From: Lelliottia sp. JS-SCA-14
GTDB lineage: Bacteria > Pseudomonadota > Gammaproteobacteria > Enterobacterales > Enterobacteriaceae
Reading direction: 5' to 3'
Length of the DNA stretch: 64,000 nucleotides
Assembly (NCBI RefSeq): GCF_035593345.1
Contig: NZ_CP141606.1
Location: 4,402,001 to 4,466,000 of the forward strand
The notes under the pieces were generated by a model, which was not told where the DNA came from, searched no databases, and worked only from the letters and a program-made list of their open reading frames with translations. A program made the translations under genes and the position numbers. Below are positions 25,029 through 34,127 of this stretch, piece by piece (the first letter of the stretch is position 1; the number at the start of each line of letters is the position of its first letter).

Positions 25029-25049
25029 TGCACGCTGCTTAGCCAAAAA

Positions 25050-25643
25050 TCAATGGCAGCCGCAACCGCCGTTACCGCCACAACCACCTTTGCCGTGCTC
25101 ATGACCGTGGTCATGGTCGTGGCCGTGACCACCGCAGCAACCATCGTGGCCGTGGTCGTGATCGTGGTCGTGACCGTTCGCGCCATGAACGTGGCCGTGA
25201 GCCAGTTCTTCAGCGGTCGCTTCACGAATCGCGATAACTTCTACGTTGAATTTCAGGTTCTGACCAGCCAGCATGTGGTTACCGTCAACCACAACGTGCT
25301 CGTCTTCCACTTCAGTGATTTCAACCGGTACTGGACCCTGGTCGGTTTCAGCCAGGAAGCGCATGCCAACCTGCAGCTCATCAACGCCCATGAACACGTC
25401 TTTAGGAACGCGCTGAACCAGATTATCGTCGTACTGACCGTAAGCGTCGTTCGCGCCTACAGCAACATCAAATTTGTCGCCAACTACGTGACCTTCCAGC
25501 GCGTTTTCCAGGCCGGAAATCAGGGAACCGTGACCATGCAGGTAGTCCAGCGGCGCACTCACCGGAGACTCATCAACCAACACACCGTCTTCTGTACGTA
25601 CCTGATAGGCCAGGCTGACCACCAGGTCTTTTGCTACTTTCAT
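25050..25643 (-). CDS. slyD: FKBP-type peptidyl-prolyl isomerase / nickel metallochaperone SlyD
   Basis: SlyD is a cytoplasmic prolyl isomerase and chaperone. It also binds nickel and helps mature hydrogenase, and in phage phiX174 infection it is needed for lysis protein E. The 197-residue product has the FKBP core with the inserted IF chaperone domain (about 1-150). Its C-terminal tail has alternating His-Asp/His-Gly pairs and paired Cys (from about 148 to GGCGCH at the end). The repetitive His tail creates long meaningless open frames on the other strand. Confidence 0.98.
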   Translation of the reverse strand: MKVAKDLVVSLAYQVRTEDGVLVDESPVSAPLDYLHGHGSLISGLENALEGHVVGDKFDVAVGANDAYGQYDDNLVQRVPKDVFMGVDELQVGMRFLAETDQGPVPVEITEVEDEHVVVDGNHMLAGQNLKFNVEVIAIREATAEELAHGHVHGANGHDHDHDHGHDGCCGGHGHDHDHGHEHGKGGCGGNGGCGCH

Positions 25644-25737
25644 GATATCTCCTGAGCGTGGGAAAATTGCTGGCGCAGATTGTAGCGGAAATCTGCACCC
25701 GTGTACCCTTTAGCTTAAAAAATCTGAGGGCATATCG

Positions 25738-25938
25738 CTAGTCCGGATGAAAAATCCCGATCACTTGCTCTTCTTTGCGAACGTGCTCGCGAACCTCTTT
25801 GTCCGCCTCGCGCATCTGATGTCCGCACTTAACACACTCAACAATATCAATATTATTCTCACGCCACATGGCTAGCGTATCTTGCGCCTGGCAGGACGGG
25901 CATTTTGCACCTGCAATAAAACGTTTACGAACTGCCAT
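25738..25938 (-). CDS. yheV: YheV family putative zinc ribbon protein
   Basis: This is a 66-residue protein of unknown function, conserved beside kefB in enterobacteria. It carries a zinc-ribbon pattern: CPSC at about 13-16 and CVKC at about 34-37. The ATG at 25936-25938 follows AGGAAAAAGT and gives the family N-terminus MAVRKRFIAGAKCPSC. An upstream in-frame ATG would lie inside kefB. It is 10 bases downstream of the kefB stop in the kefGB operon. Confidence 0.92.
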   Translation of the reverse strand: MAVRKRFIAGAKCPSCQAQDTLAMWRENNIDIVECVKCGHQMREADKEVREHVRKEEQVIGIFHPD

Positions 25939-25948
25939 ACTTTTTCCT

Positions 25949-27754
25949 CTATTCGAATTCATCCCAGCCGTCCAGCTGACGTCGTTCCTTCTGCATTTCC
26001 CGCTGGAAGATCTCTTCCAGCTCGCGACGCGCTTCCCGCACGCGGGAGATCTGCGCCGTATCGCTATGGACCGGCATCAGCTCGCGCAGCATGCGCATAT
26101 CGAGGCGACGGAAATGCAGCTGGGCGCGCTGCGCCTGATGCGGATGCATCCCCAGCGACACCAGGGTTTTACGGCCCAGTTCCAGCGCGCTGGAGAAGGT
26201 CTCGCGCGAGAAGTTTTTCACCCCAGCCTGCAGCAGCTCGTGCGCCTCAACGCGTCCCCGCGCTCGCGCCAGAATATGCAGATGCGGGAAATGCTGCTGG
26301 CATAGTTCCACCAGCTTCATCGTATCTTCCGGCTCGTTACAGGTGATAACGATCGACTCCGCCGCCTGTGCGCCCGCCGAGCGCAGGAGTTCAAGCTGTG
26401 TGGCATCGCCGTAATAGACTTTGTAGCCATATTTACGCATCAGGTTGACCGCGCTGATATCGCGCTCCAGCACCGTAATACGCATTTTGTTCGCCATCAA
26501 CAAGCGGCCTATCACCTGCCCAAAGCGGCCAAAGCCCACCACAATCACCTGCGGCTTATCGTCCTCCACCCACGGCGTTTCGCCCTCTTCTTCCGGCGGA
26601 TTAAAGCGTCGCGAGAGGGATTTATCAATCAGCTTCATCAGTAGCGGCGTGGTCATCATGGAGAGCGTCACCGTCACCAGCAGGAGCGCCATCTGATCAT
26701 CCTGGAACAAACGCTGTGAAGATGCTGTGGAGAAGAGCACAAAGGCGAACTCTCCGCCCTGGCTTAGCACGCCCGCAAACTGCATGCGCTCTGAGCTCCT
26801 GAGACGATAAATGCGCGCCAGCACGTACAGTACGCCGGTTTTCACCGCCACCAGCACCGCCACACTCAGCACCACCCACAGCAAATGGGTGTACAGCACC
26901 CCAAGGTTGAGCGCCATTCCCACGGAGATAAAGAACAGCCCTAACAGCAGCCCTTTAAACGGGTCGATGGCCGTTTCCAGTTCGTGGCGGTATTCACTTT
27001 CCGCCAGAAGCACACCGGCGATAAAAGTCCCGAGCGCCATCGACAGCCCCAGCGCATCCATAAACAGCGCCGAACCCAGCACCAGCAGCAAGGTCGCCGC
27101 GGTAAATACTTCGCGCACGCCCGACGCCGCAATAAAGCGAAACACCGGGCGGAGCAGATAGCGCCCGCCAATCAGCATCCCCGCGAACGCCAGCACTTTC
27201 ATGCCGACCTTCATCCAGTCAAAATGATCGTCCCCGGAACCGGCGAGCAGCGGCACCAGCGCTAACGCCGGAATCACCGCTAAATCCTGAAACAGCAAAA
27301 CCGAAAACCCGAGCTGGCCCGATTCGTTGCGATTCATCCCCTTATCGCGCATCAGCTGCAGCGCCATCGCCGTCGAAGACATCGCAAGCCCTATCCCGCC
27401 GATCACCGCCGCCTGCCACTTAAACTCGGTCAACATCAGCAACCCGCCGAGGATCACCGCGCTAAACAGCACCTGCGCGGCACCCACGCCAAATATCGAT
27501 CGCCGCAGCTGCCAGAGTTTCGCCGGGTTCAGCTCCAGCCCGATGATAAACATCAGGAAGACGACGCCCAGCTCGGAGAAGTGAAGGATTTCATCGACGT
27601 CGCTGATAAACCCCAGCCCCCACGGGCCAATCGCGATGCCCGCCAGCAGATAGCCCAGCACCGCGCCGATTCCCAGCCGGGATGCCAGCGGCACGGCGAC
27701 TACCGCCGCGAAGAGGAACAACACGCCTGCCAGTAACAGATCGGAACCTTCCAT
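25949..27754 (-). CDS. kefB: Glutathione-regulated potassium-efflux system protein KefB
   Basis: KefB is an inner-membrane K+/H+ antiporter that protects against electrophiles. It is held shut by glutathione and opened by glutathione adducts. The 601-residue product has about 12 membrane segments (residues 1-385) and a cytoplasmic RCK/NAD-binding domain (about 398-520) with the nucleotide motif [15 protein letters not shown]. It is coupled to the ancillary subunit KefG, whose stop overlaps its start (ATGA). Confidence 0.97.
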   Translation of the reverse strand: MEGSDLLLAGVLFLFAAVVAVPLASRLGIGAVLGYLLAGIAIGPWGLGFISDVDEILHFSELGVVFLMFIIGLELNPAKLWQLRRSIFGVGAAQVLFSAVILGGLLMLTEFKWQAAVIGGIGLAMSSTAMALQLMRDKGMNRNESGQLGFSVLLFQDLAVIPALALVPLLAGSGDDHFDWMKVGMKVLAFAGMLIGGRYLLRPVFRFIAASGVREVFTAATLLLVLGSALFMDALGLSMALGTFIAGVLLAESEYRHELETAIDPFKGLLLGLFFISVGMALNLGVLYTHLLWVVLSVAVLVAVKTGVLYVLARIYRLRSSERMQFAGVLSQGGEFAFVLFSTASSQRLFQDDQMALLLVTVTLSMMTTPLLMKLIDKSLSRRFNPPEEEGETPWVEDDKPQVIVVGFGRFGQVIGRLLMANKMRITVLERDISAVNLMRKYGYKVYYGDATQLELLRSAGAQAAESIVITCNEPEDTMKLVELCQQHFPHLHILARARGRVEAHELLQAGVKNFSRETFSSALELGRKTLVSLGMHPHQAQRAQLHFRRLDMRMLRELMPVHSDTAQISRVREARRELEEIFQREMQKERRQLDGWDEFE

Positions 27755-28308
27755 CAGCGGCCTCCTGTCAAAATCGGTGAGGCCAGCCAGTCGCCGTAGG
27801 CTTTAGCGTGACTTGCCAGCTCCTGTGCAGGCTGGCGGCGCGCCCAGTAGACCACAATCGGGCTCATCCACTGCATGCGGCACATGGCCGCCGTTAACTC
27901 AAAAGGGCGCAGAATATCGCTCATGGGATAGCGGTTTAACCCGTCGTGGCGGTAGGCGCTCTCGGGTTCACCGGTGGTGATGACACTCCGCCAGTACTTT
28001 CCCGCCAGCTGGTTTCCCCCTGGTCCACTGGAAAAGCCGCGGGTCAACACCCGGTCCAGCCACTCTTTGAGCAGTGCCGGGCAGCTGTAGGTATAAAGCG
28101 GATGCTGGAACACAATCACGTCATGCTGACGCAACAGCTCCTGCTCGTGCGGGATATCAATAAAAAAATCGGGATAGTGCGCGTACAGGTCGTGCACCGT
28201 CACATTGCTGAGTTGTCGAGCCGGTTTGAGCAAAACCCGGTTGGCGACCGAGTCCTGAGATTCCGGATGGGCATACAGCAGCAGCACTTTTGCTGTCTGG
28301 GACATCAT
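27754..28308 (-). CDS. kefG: KefG ancillary quinone oxidoreductase
   Basis: KefG is the flavodoxin-like protein required for full KefB activity. The 184-residue product has the NAD(P)H:quinone reductase fold, with [19 protein letters not shown] at the N-terminus and [19 protein letters not shown] in the middle. Two adjacent ATGs exist (28306-28308 and 28303-28305). The second has better spacing to GGAGG, so the protein may start one residue later. It is the first gene of kefG-kefB-yheV and is divergent from yheS. Confidence 0.96.
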   Translation of the reverse strand: MMSQTAKVLLLYAHPESQDSVANRVLLKPARQLSNVTVHDLYAHYPDFFIDIPHEQELLRQHDVIVFQHPLYTYSCPALLKEWLDRVLTRGFSSGPGGNQLAGKYWRSVITTGEPESAYRHDGLNRYPMSDILRPFELTAAMCRMQWMSPIVVYWARRQPAQELASHAKAYGDWLASPILTGGR

Positions 28309-28429
28309 TCCCCTCCCGGGTCGTCATCATGGCCATTTTCGGCTAACATGGCACGCCTGCGCTAAGCGCGGTATTACATTTAACCTCATTATAATGACAA
28401 CTTAACATAGTCGGAACACACGGCGCTCT

Positions 28430-30334
28430 ATGATTGTTTTCTCCTCGTTACAAATTCGTCGCGGCGTACGCGTCCTGCTGGACAACGCTACCGCCACCAT
28501 TAATCCAGGGCAAAAAGTGGGTCTGGTGGGCAAAAACGGCTGCGGCAAATCCACTCTGCTGTCGCTTCTGAAAAACGAGATGAGCGCCGATGCAGGGAGC
28601 TTCACCTATCCGGGAAACTGGCAGCTGGCCTGGGTTAACCAGGAAACCCCAGCCCTGAGCGTTCCGGCCCTCGACTATGTGATTGACGGCGACCGCGAAT
28701 ACCGCAAGCTGGAAGCCGAACTCAACGCCGCTAACGAGCGCAACGACGGCCACGCCATCGCTACGGTTCACGGTAAGCTCGACGCCATCGACGCGTGGAC
28801 CATCCGCTCGCGCGCCTCCAGCCTGCTGCACGGTCTGGGCTTCAGCAACGAACAGCTCGAACGCCCGGTGAGCGATTTCTCCGGCGGCTGGCGTATGCGT
28901 CTGAACCTCGCGCAAGCCCTGGTCTGCCGCTCGGATCTGCTGCTCCTCGATGAACCGACCAACCACCTCGATCTCGACGCGGTGATCTGGCTGGAAAAAT
29001 GGCTGAAAAGCTATCAGGGCACGCTGATCCTGATCTCCCATGACCGCGACTTCCTCGACCCGGTGGTGGATAAGATTATTCATATCGAACAAGAATCGAT
29101 GTTCGAATACACCGGCAACTACAGTTCGTTCGAGCGTCAGCGCGCCACGCGCCTGTCACAGCAGCAGGCGATGTACGAAAGCCAGCAGCAGCGCGTGGCC
29201 CATCTGCAAAGCTTCGTCGATCGCTTCAAGGCCAAAGCCTCGAAAGCGAAACAGGCCCAGAGCCGCATCAAAATGCTCGAACGCATGGAGATGATCGCCC
29301 CGGCGCACGTGGACAACCCGTTCCACTTCAGCTTCCGCGCGCCGGAGAGCCTGCCGAACCCGCTGCTGAAAATGGAAAAGGTCAGCGCGGGCTACGGCGA
29401 GCGCATTATTCTCGACTCCATCAAACTCAACCTGGTACCGGGTTCGCGCATCGGTCTGCTCGGGCGTAACGGCGCGGGTAAATCCACGCTCATCAAACTG
29501 CTGGCGGGAGAACTTGATCCGGTCAGCGGCGATATCGGCCTGGCAAAAGGCATCAAGCTCGGCTACTTCGCCCAGCATCAGCTGGAATTTTTACGCGCCG
29601 ATGAATCGCCGATCCAGCACATGGCGCGCCTCGCCCCGCAGGAGATGGAGCAGAAACTGCGCGACTACCTCGGCGGCTTTGGCTTCCAGGGCGATAAGGT
29701 CAGCGAAAACACCGAACGCTTCTCCGGCGGCGAAAAAGCCCGTCTGGTGCTGGCGCTGATCGTCTGGCAGCGTCCAAACCTGCTGCTGCTCGATGAACCG
29801 ACCAACCACCTGGATCTCGACATGCGTCAGGCGTTGACCGAAGCGCTGATCGAGTTCGAAGGCGCGCTGGTTGTCGTCTCGCACGACCGACATCTGATCC
29901 GCTCCACCACCGACGACCTCTATCTGGTTCACGACGGGAAAGTCGAACCTTTCGACGGCGATCTGGAAGATTACCAGCAGTGGCTGACGGACGTGCAGAA
30001 GCAGGAAAACCAGCCTGCCGATGACGCGAAAGAGAACGCCAACAGCGCGCAGGCGCGCAAAGACCAGAAACGTCGCGAGGCCGAGCTGCGCACCCAAACC
30101 CAGCCGCTGCGTAAAGAGATCACCCGTCTGGAAAAAGAGATGGAGAAACTCCACGCCGCGCTTGCCACGGTGGAAGAGAAGCTCGGCGACAGCGAATTGT
30201 ACGATCAGGCGCGCAAAGCCGAACTGACCGAGTGCTTACAGATTCAGGCTAAAACCAAATCTGGCCTCGAAGAGTGCGAATTGGCGTGGCTGGACGCCCA
30301 GGAACAGCTGGAAGCGATGCTGCAAAGCGATTAA
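28430..30334 (+). CDS. yheS: ABC-F family ATPase YheS
   Basis: YheS is a soluble double-ATPase of the ABC-F class, whose members act on the ribosome E site. The 634-residue product has two nucleotide-binding domains. The first has Walker A GKNGCGKST (about 36-44), signature FSGGWRMR and Walker B LLLLDEPTNHLD. The second has GRNGAGKST (about 346-354), FSGGEKAR and LLLLDEPTNHLD. The P-site tRNA-interaction linker lies between them, and a coiled-coil tail (about 535-634) follows. There are no membrane segments. mdcR begins 14 bases after its stop. Confidence 0.97.
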   Translation: MIVFSSLQIRRGVRVLLDNATATINPGQKVGLVGKNGCGKSTLLSLLKNEMSADAGSFTYPGNWQLAWVNQETPALSVPALDYVIDGDREYRKLEAELNAANERNDGHAIATVHGKLDAIDAWTIRSRASSLLHGLGFSNEQLERPVSDFSGGWRMRLNLAQALVCRSDLLLLDEPTNHLDLDAVIWLEKWLKSYQGTLILISHDRDFLDPVVDKIIHIEQESMFEYTGNYSSFERQRATRLSQQQAMYESQQQRVAHLQSFVDRFKAKASKAKQAQSRIKMLERMEMIAPAHVDNPFHFSFRAPESLPNPLLKMEKVSAGYGERIILDSIKLNLVPGSRIGLLGRNGAGKSTLIKLLAGELDPVSGDIGLAKGIKLGYFAQHQLEFLRADESPIQHMARLAPQEMEQKLRDYLGGFGFQGDKVSENTERFSGGEKARLVLALIVWQRPNLLLLDEPTNHLDLDMRQALTEALIEFEGALVVVSHDRHLIRSTTDDLYLVHDGKVEPFDGDLEDYQQWLTDVQKQENQPADDAKENANSAQARKDQKRREAELRTQTQPLRKEITRLEKEMEKLHAALATVEEKLGDSELYDQARKAELTECLQIQAKTKSGLEECELAWLDAQEQLEAMLQSD

Positions 30335-30348
30335 CAATCTGGAGGGTT

Positions 30349-31281
30349 ATGACTATCGACATCACGAGCGACATTACATTTCGCAAGCTGAGTATTTTCA
30401 TGACCTTCATGGAAAAGGGCAATATCGCCCGCACCGCCGAGGCGCTTGGCCTGAGCGGTGTGAGCGTCCATCGCGCCCTGCACACCCTGGAAGAGAACGT
30501 TCGCTGCCCGCTGTTCACCCATAAAGGCCGTAATCTGATTGCCCTGCCCTCCGCCTGGACGCTGCTGGAGTATTGTCAGGAAGTGATGCAGGTGATGGAG
30601 CGCGGGCTGGAAGAGTCGCGCAAAATCGCCGGGATTGGTCAGGGGCGCCTGCGCGTCGGCACGCTTTATTCGTTGACGATGGAAACCGTGCCGCGTCTGA
30701 TAATGGGAATGAAGCTGCGCCGTCCGGACCTGGAAATGGATCTGACGATGGGCTCGAACGACACCCTGCTTCATCTGCTCGACGAAGGTTCGCTGGACGC
30801 GATTCTGATTTCCATCTCCGAAAGCGATATTGACCGTAATACCCTCGAAGTGCTGCCTCTGTTCCATGACGACATTTTTCTCGCCGCCCCCGCCTCCGCC
30901 AAACTGAACAGCAGCGGGCTGGCGGATCTGCGTGATTACAAAGATCAGAAATTCGTCTCGCTGGCGGAAGGGTTTGCGACCTACGCCGGTTTCCAGGACG
31001 CGTTCCAGATTGCCGGGTTTGAGCCGGAAATCGTCACCCGGGTGAATGATATCTTTTCGATGTTAAGTCTGGTGCAGGCGGGGGTGGGCTTTACGCTGAT
31101 GCCGGGCAGGATGAAAAAGGTGTACGAGAATTCGGTGCAACTGCTGAAGCTGGCGCAGCCGTACCAGATGCAGCAGCTGATTGCGATTGTCTTTGCCCGC
31201 AACCGCGAGCAAGACCCGAGCCTGCGGGCGTTAGCCGCCGAAGGGCGAATGTATGCGCGCAGTTTGCAGGAGAGTGCCTGA
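30349..31281 (+). CDS. mdcR: LysR-family regulator of malonate decarboxylase, MdcR
   Basis: MdcR is the likely regulator of the adjacent mdc operon; in Klebsiella the family protein activates mdc genes on malonate. The 310-residue product has an N-terminal winged helix (about 10-68, ITFRKLSIFMTFMEKGNIARTAEALGLS cited by position) and a substrate-binding domain with two lobes (about 95-300). The ATG at 30349 follows a strong GGAGGG at 8 bases. The open frame upstream lies inside yheS and is not coding. It is transcribed convergently with mdcH, across a REP array. No obvious own promoter fits in the 14-base gap after yheS, so read-through is possible. Confidence 0.88.
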   Translation: MTIDITSDITFRKLSIFMTFMEKGNIARTAEALGLSGVSVHRALHTLEENVRCPLFTHKGRNLIALPSAWTLLEYCQEVMQVMERGLEESRKIAGIGQGRLRVGTLYSLTMETVPRLIMGMKLRRPDLEMDLTMGSNDTLLHLLDEGSLDAILISISESDIDRNTLEVLPLFHDDIFLAAPASAKLNSSGLADLRDYKDQKFVSLAEGFATYAGFQDAFQIAGFEPEIVTRVNDIFSMLSLVQAGVGFTLMPGRMKKVYENSVQLLKLAQPYQMQQLIAIVFARNREQDPSLRALAAEGRMYARSLQESA

Positions 31282-31288
31282 TGGTTTT

Positions 31289-31474
31289 GCCGGGTGGCGG
31301 CTACGCCTTACCCGGCCTGGTTGTTCGGTGCGGTCTTTTTGCCGGGTGGCGGCTGCGCCTTACCCGGCCTACATGTTCGGTGCGGTCTTTATGCCGGGTG
31401 GCGGCTGCGCCTTACCCGGCCTGATTGTTCGGTGCGGTCTATTTGCCGGGTGGCGGCTACGCCTTACCCGGCCT
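31289..31474 (+). repeat. Four tandem 52-bp REP units
   Basis: Four copies of a REP palindrome (GCCGGGTGGCGGC..CGCC then TTACCCGGCCT) start at 31289, 31341, 31393 and 31445, exactly 52 bp apart. The linkers (roughly TTGTTCGGTGCGGTCTTTTT) repeat too, so this is a tandem array and not scattered insertions. It lies between convergent mdcR and mdcH. Confidence 0.93.
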
Positions 31475-31483
31475 ACGGTTTTG

Positions 31484-31512
31484 TAGGCCCGATAAGCGCA
31501 GCGCCATCGGGC
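31484..31512 (-). repeat. Inverted REP unit closing the mdcR/mdcH array
   Basis: AGGCCCGATAAGCGCAGCG followed by CCATCGGGC is a REP of a slightly different sequence type in the opposite orientation. It ends the array (BIME layout) 7 bases before the mdcH stop. Confidence 0.85.
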
Positions 31513-31519
31513 AAAAAGG

Positions 31520-32416
31520 CTACCCGCGCAGCCGCTTCGCCAGATGCACCGCCACGTCTACGCCGCTGCGCTCCAGCGAAATCGCTTCACCGTCCCACGC
31601 CGCCTGCCGTGTCAGGCAGGTCAATACGCCGCCGGGCGGCATCTCAATCGCCAGCCGCGCTTCGCGCTCGTTGGCGGAAATCACCGCCTCCTGCCAGCGC
31701 ACCGTGCGCGCCATGTTCATCGCTAAATCGTCGGCAATCTTTTCCGGCTGCCACAATACCCGTCCGGTACTGCCGCTGAGATACGCACAGCGCGGACGCG
31801 AAAGCGTCACCCGGCTAAACGCCTCCGCCAGTTTCTGCGCCGGTTCCGCGAGGAGCTCACAATGCGATGGCACGCTCACCGCCAGACGATGGGCTTTATT
31901 CGCCCCCTTCTCCAGCGCGCGTTTTGCCACGATCGCCATCCCCTCATCGGAGCCCGCAATCACAATCTGCGTTTCCGCATTGAGATTGGCGATGTAACAG
32001 CCCGAGCCTGCGATCAGACTCTCTACCTGAGACAAAGTCAGCCCCATGATCGCCGTCAGCCCGTAGCCGTGCGGATACGCCTGTTCCATCAAATCACCGC
32101 GCAGCGCCACCAGCCTTAATGCGTCGGTGAATTCCAGCGCACCGGCGATCACCGCCGCAGGATAGGCACCAATCGACAGACCGCTGACGATATCCGGCGT
32201 CACGCCGCGTCGTTCCAGCTCGCGCGCCCAGGCAACGCCAGCAATCAGCAGACAAAGCTGCACCGCGCGGGTATGTTCCAGGGCCCCGGAGGAATCCAGC
32301 AGATCCGCTTCTGCGCCCAGCACTTCGCGCGCTGTCGCCAGCTCCGTTCCCGGAAGGTCCTGCAGCATGCCCGCACGCTGCGTCCCCTGCCCCGGAAAGG
32401 TAAACAAAATTTTCAT
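31520..32416 (-). CDS. mdcH: Malonyl-CoA:ACP transacylase subunit MdcH
   Basis: MdcH loads malonyl onto the malonate decarboxylase acyl carrier and starts the catalytic cycle of MdcACDE. The 298-residue product has the FabD-type fold, with GQGTQ (10-14), the nucleophile elbow GLSIGAY, and a VPSHCELL motif with the catalytic His. The ATG at 32414-32416 overlaps the mdcG stop (ATGA) and gives the N-terminus MKILFTFPGQGTQ. It is the last gene of the mdc operon, followed by REP elements. Confidence 0.94.
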   Translation of the reverse strand: MKILFTFPGQGTQRAGMLQDLPGTELATAREVLGAEADLLDSSGALEHTRAVQLCLLIAGVAWARELERRGVTPDIVSGLSIGAYPAAVIAGALEFTDALRLVALRGDLMEQAYPHGYGLTAIMGLTLSQVESLIAGSGCYIANLNAETQIVIAGSDEGMAIVAKRALEKGANKAHRLAVSVPSHCELLAEPAQKLAEAFSRVTLSRPRCAYLSGSTGRVLWQPEKIADDLAMNMARTVRWQEAVISANEREARLAIEMPPGGVLTCLTRQAAWDGEAISLERSGVDVAVHLAKRLRG

Positions 32417-33033
32417 CACGCCTCCCTGTTCCACGGGTCGGCCACCAGGCGCGGCCCTGTGTGCGTTTTCAGTAGCGCTTTACCGTCGCGCAGCCACTCG
32501 TTCAGGGCAAAACCGCCGAGAGGGGTTTCCACCTGCGTGTCCACGCGGCACAGCGCATTGCCGAGCTGAACCGCCCAGCGCTCAAACTCCGCCGCCGGTA
32601 AAGACTCTGGCGCGCGGATCAGCAGATCGAGATCGCTCTGTGCATGAATCACCGGCACGCCCGTTGCCAGCGCGTATCCGGCACTTCCCGTGATGCCCCA
32701 CGTCCACGGCCACGCCTGCTGCGCCAGCTGGCACGCCACCTGAACCGGGGGCTGAGTGATAAACGGCGAGCGCAGCAGGTCGGTTGCCGCGCTCAAATCT
32801 TCAGGCGACACCACGCGCGTCACGCACTCGGGCTTCACCCATCCGGCGGCACGCTGGTCGCGTTTCAGACCACGCACACCGACAGGTATGCGCCCGTTGC
32901 CGTCAACATCACGCCGCACCACCACAGGCAAACCGGTATGCCACACGCCATCCACCCAGGATTCGGTGATACCTTCCAGCGCGTCGCGCGCGGTAAGCCA
33001 GATAAGATCGTGGGGGCGTAATGTTGTGGTCAT
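32416..33033 (-). CDS. mdcG: Phosphoribosyl-dephospho-CoA transferase MdcG
   Basis: MdcG (holo-ACP synthase of malonate decarboxylase) transfers the 2'-(5''-phosphoribosyl)-3'-dephospho-CoA group made by MdcB onto the serine of MdcC. The 205-residue product contains a nucleotidyltransferase-type motif, GSAGYALATG followed by SDLDLLIR, in the C-terminal half. I start it at MTTTLRPHDLIW (33031-33033), two bases after the mdcF stop. Codons further upstream fall within mdcF. Confidence 0.92.
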   Translation of the reverse strand: MTTTLRPHDLIWLTARDALEGITESWVDGVWHTGLPVVVRRDVDGNGRIPVGVRGLKRDQRAAGWVKPECVTRVVSPEDLSAATDLLRSPFITQPPVQVACQLAQQAWPWTWGITGSAGYALATGVPVIHAQSDLDLLIRAPESLPAAEFERWAVQLGNALCRVDTQVETPLGGFALNEWLRDGKALLKTHTGPRLVADPWNREA

Positions 33034-33035
33034 GA

Positions 33036-33995
33036 TTACATTCCTGAAGTCAGCGAGATAAACAGCGGTAGCGACAGGATACACAGGACCGAGCTCAACA
33101 GCAGCACCGCTTCTGCATCAGGAGATTGCACGCCAAAGCGGTTGCCGAAGACCACGCCGAAGAAACCGGCGGACAGAGCAATCATCAGGATCGCGGTGAT
33201 CGCCACGCTGCCGTGCAGGCCGAAAATCAGCACCAGACCCCAGGCAATCGCCGGCTGAATCAGCAGTTTGGCAATGGTAGAGGTGATGACCATGGTGTTG
33301 ATCTGCAGTTTACGCGCAGAGAGGATCACCCCGGTCAGGAACAGCGCCGCCGCGGTTGCCGCCAGGCCCAGCGGTTTGATGGCCGCAAGAACCAGTTCCG
33401 GCATTTTGATGCCGATAGCCGACAGGATCACCCCCAGCAGCGGGCCCATCACGATCGGTTTTTTGATGGAGCGCCACATCAGCACCGGCAGCATCGCCAG
33501 CGTCGAACCGCTGGTATTCCCTTCGGCACGCGCTTTTTCACGCTCCAGAATCAGCAGGCAGAACGGGGTCATCAGCACGGAACCACAGGCGATGGAGACC
33601 GCCACAGAGAGCGACGTCGCCGAACCTTCACCCAACACGCTGCCCAAAATGGGCAGACCGAGCGCCGCATAGTTCGGCAGCGCCACCGTCAGGGTCAGCA
33701 CGGCGGCATCCTGCGGGGATTTTTTAAAGACGTTAGTGGCAAGGAAGTAGATCGCCGCATAGGTGATCCACATCGCCAGAGTCAGCACCAGAATCAGCGG
33801 TGACTGGGCGAGAATGCCGGTCCACGGCGTTTGTACGGTCGCGCTGAACAGCGCGGCGGGCAGCGCAAAATCCATCACGAAGATATTCAGCAGGGAGACA
33901 TTTTTGTTGTCGACCATTTTGGCCTTACCGGCCCAGAATCCCAGCAGCATGATGACAAAAATCGGAGCAAGAGCATGAACAATTACATAAGTCAT
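33036..33995 (-). CDS. mdcF: Malonate transporter MdcF (AEC family)
   Basis: The product is a predicted inner-membrane carrier of the auxin efflux carrier family, found in mdc clusters as the malonate importer. The 319-residue product has about ten hydrophobic helices with the usual break in the middle. It begins MTYVIVHALAPIFVIMLLGF. A gap of 132 bases separates it from mdcE, the largest in the operon, and this gap holds a strong stem-loop. The substrate is inferred from cluster membership. Confidence 0.9.
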   Translation of the reverse strand: MTYVIVHALAPIFVIMLLGFWAGKAKMVDNKNVSLLNIFVMDFALPAALFSATVQTPWTGILAQSPLILVLTLAMWITYAAIYFLATNVFKKSPQDAAVLTLTVALPNYAALGLPILGSVLGEGSATSLSVAVSIACGSVLMTPFCLLILEREKARAEGNTSGSTLAMLPVLMWRSIKKPIVMGPLLGVILSAIGIKMPELVLAAIKPLGLAATAAALFLTGVILSARKLQINTMVITSTIAKLLIQPAIAWGLVLIFGLHGSVAITAILMIALSAGFFGVVFGNRFGVQSPDAEAVLLLSSVLCILSLPLFISLTSGM

Positions 33996-34060
33996 AAATC
34001 ACCTGTAAACCTGTCATTTAAAAAGAAATAGCACTGGCGCGATGATTATTATTTTCAGGA

Positions 34061-34106
34061 TGCAGGTTCCCGCGCAGGCGCAGCGAGTGCGCCCACGGGG
34101 CCTGCA
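34061..34106 (-). other. Stem-loop between mdcE and mdcF
   Basis: The outer arms TGCAGG / CCTGCA enclose CCCG / CGGG and GGCGCA / TGCGCC around a CTCGC loop, giving a large imperfect hairpin in the mdcE-mdcF gap. No long T-run follows on the minus strand (TCCTGAAAATAATAATC). It may be a processing or attenuation element that sets lower expression of mdcFGH, or it may be a degenerate REP-like palindrome. Confidence 0.6.
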
Positions 34107-34127
34107 TCTGGCAGGACTTTTTTCTGA

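Noticed and set aside
25026..25655. Val/Ala-rich open frame opposite slyD
   Set aside because: It is produced by the His/Gly/Asp-rich tail of SlyD read from the other strand.
30274..30348. Upstream extension of mdcR into yheS
   Set aside because: The GGAGGG site points to the ATG at 30349, and the extra residues do not resemble a LysR N-terminus.
31289..31474. Possible CRISPR array because of regular repeats
   Set aside because: The linkers are repeated and not unique, the units are REP palindromes, and no cas genes are nearby.
31253..31486. Open frame across the REP array encoding a repeated Arg/Gly/Pro peptide
   Set aside because: The repeated peptide simply follows the 52-bp DNA repeat; there is no ribosome site or homology.
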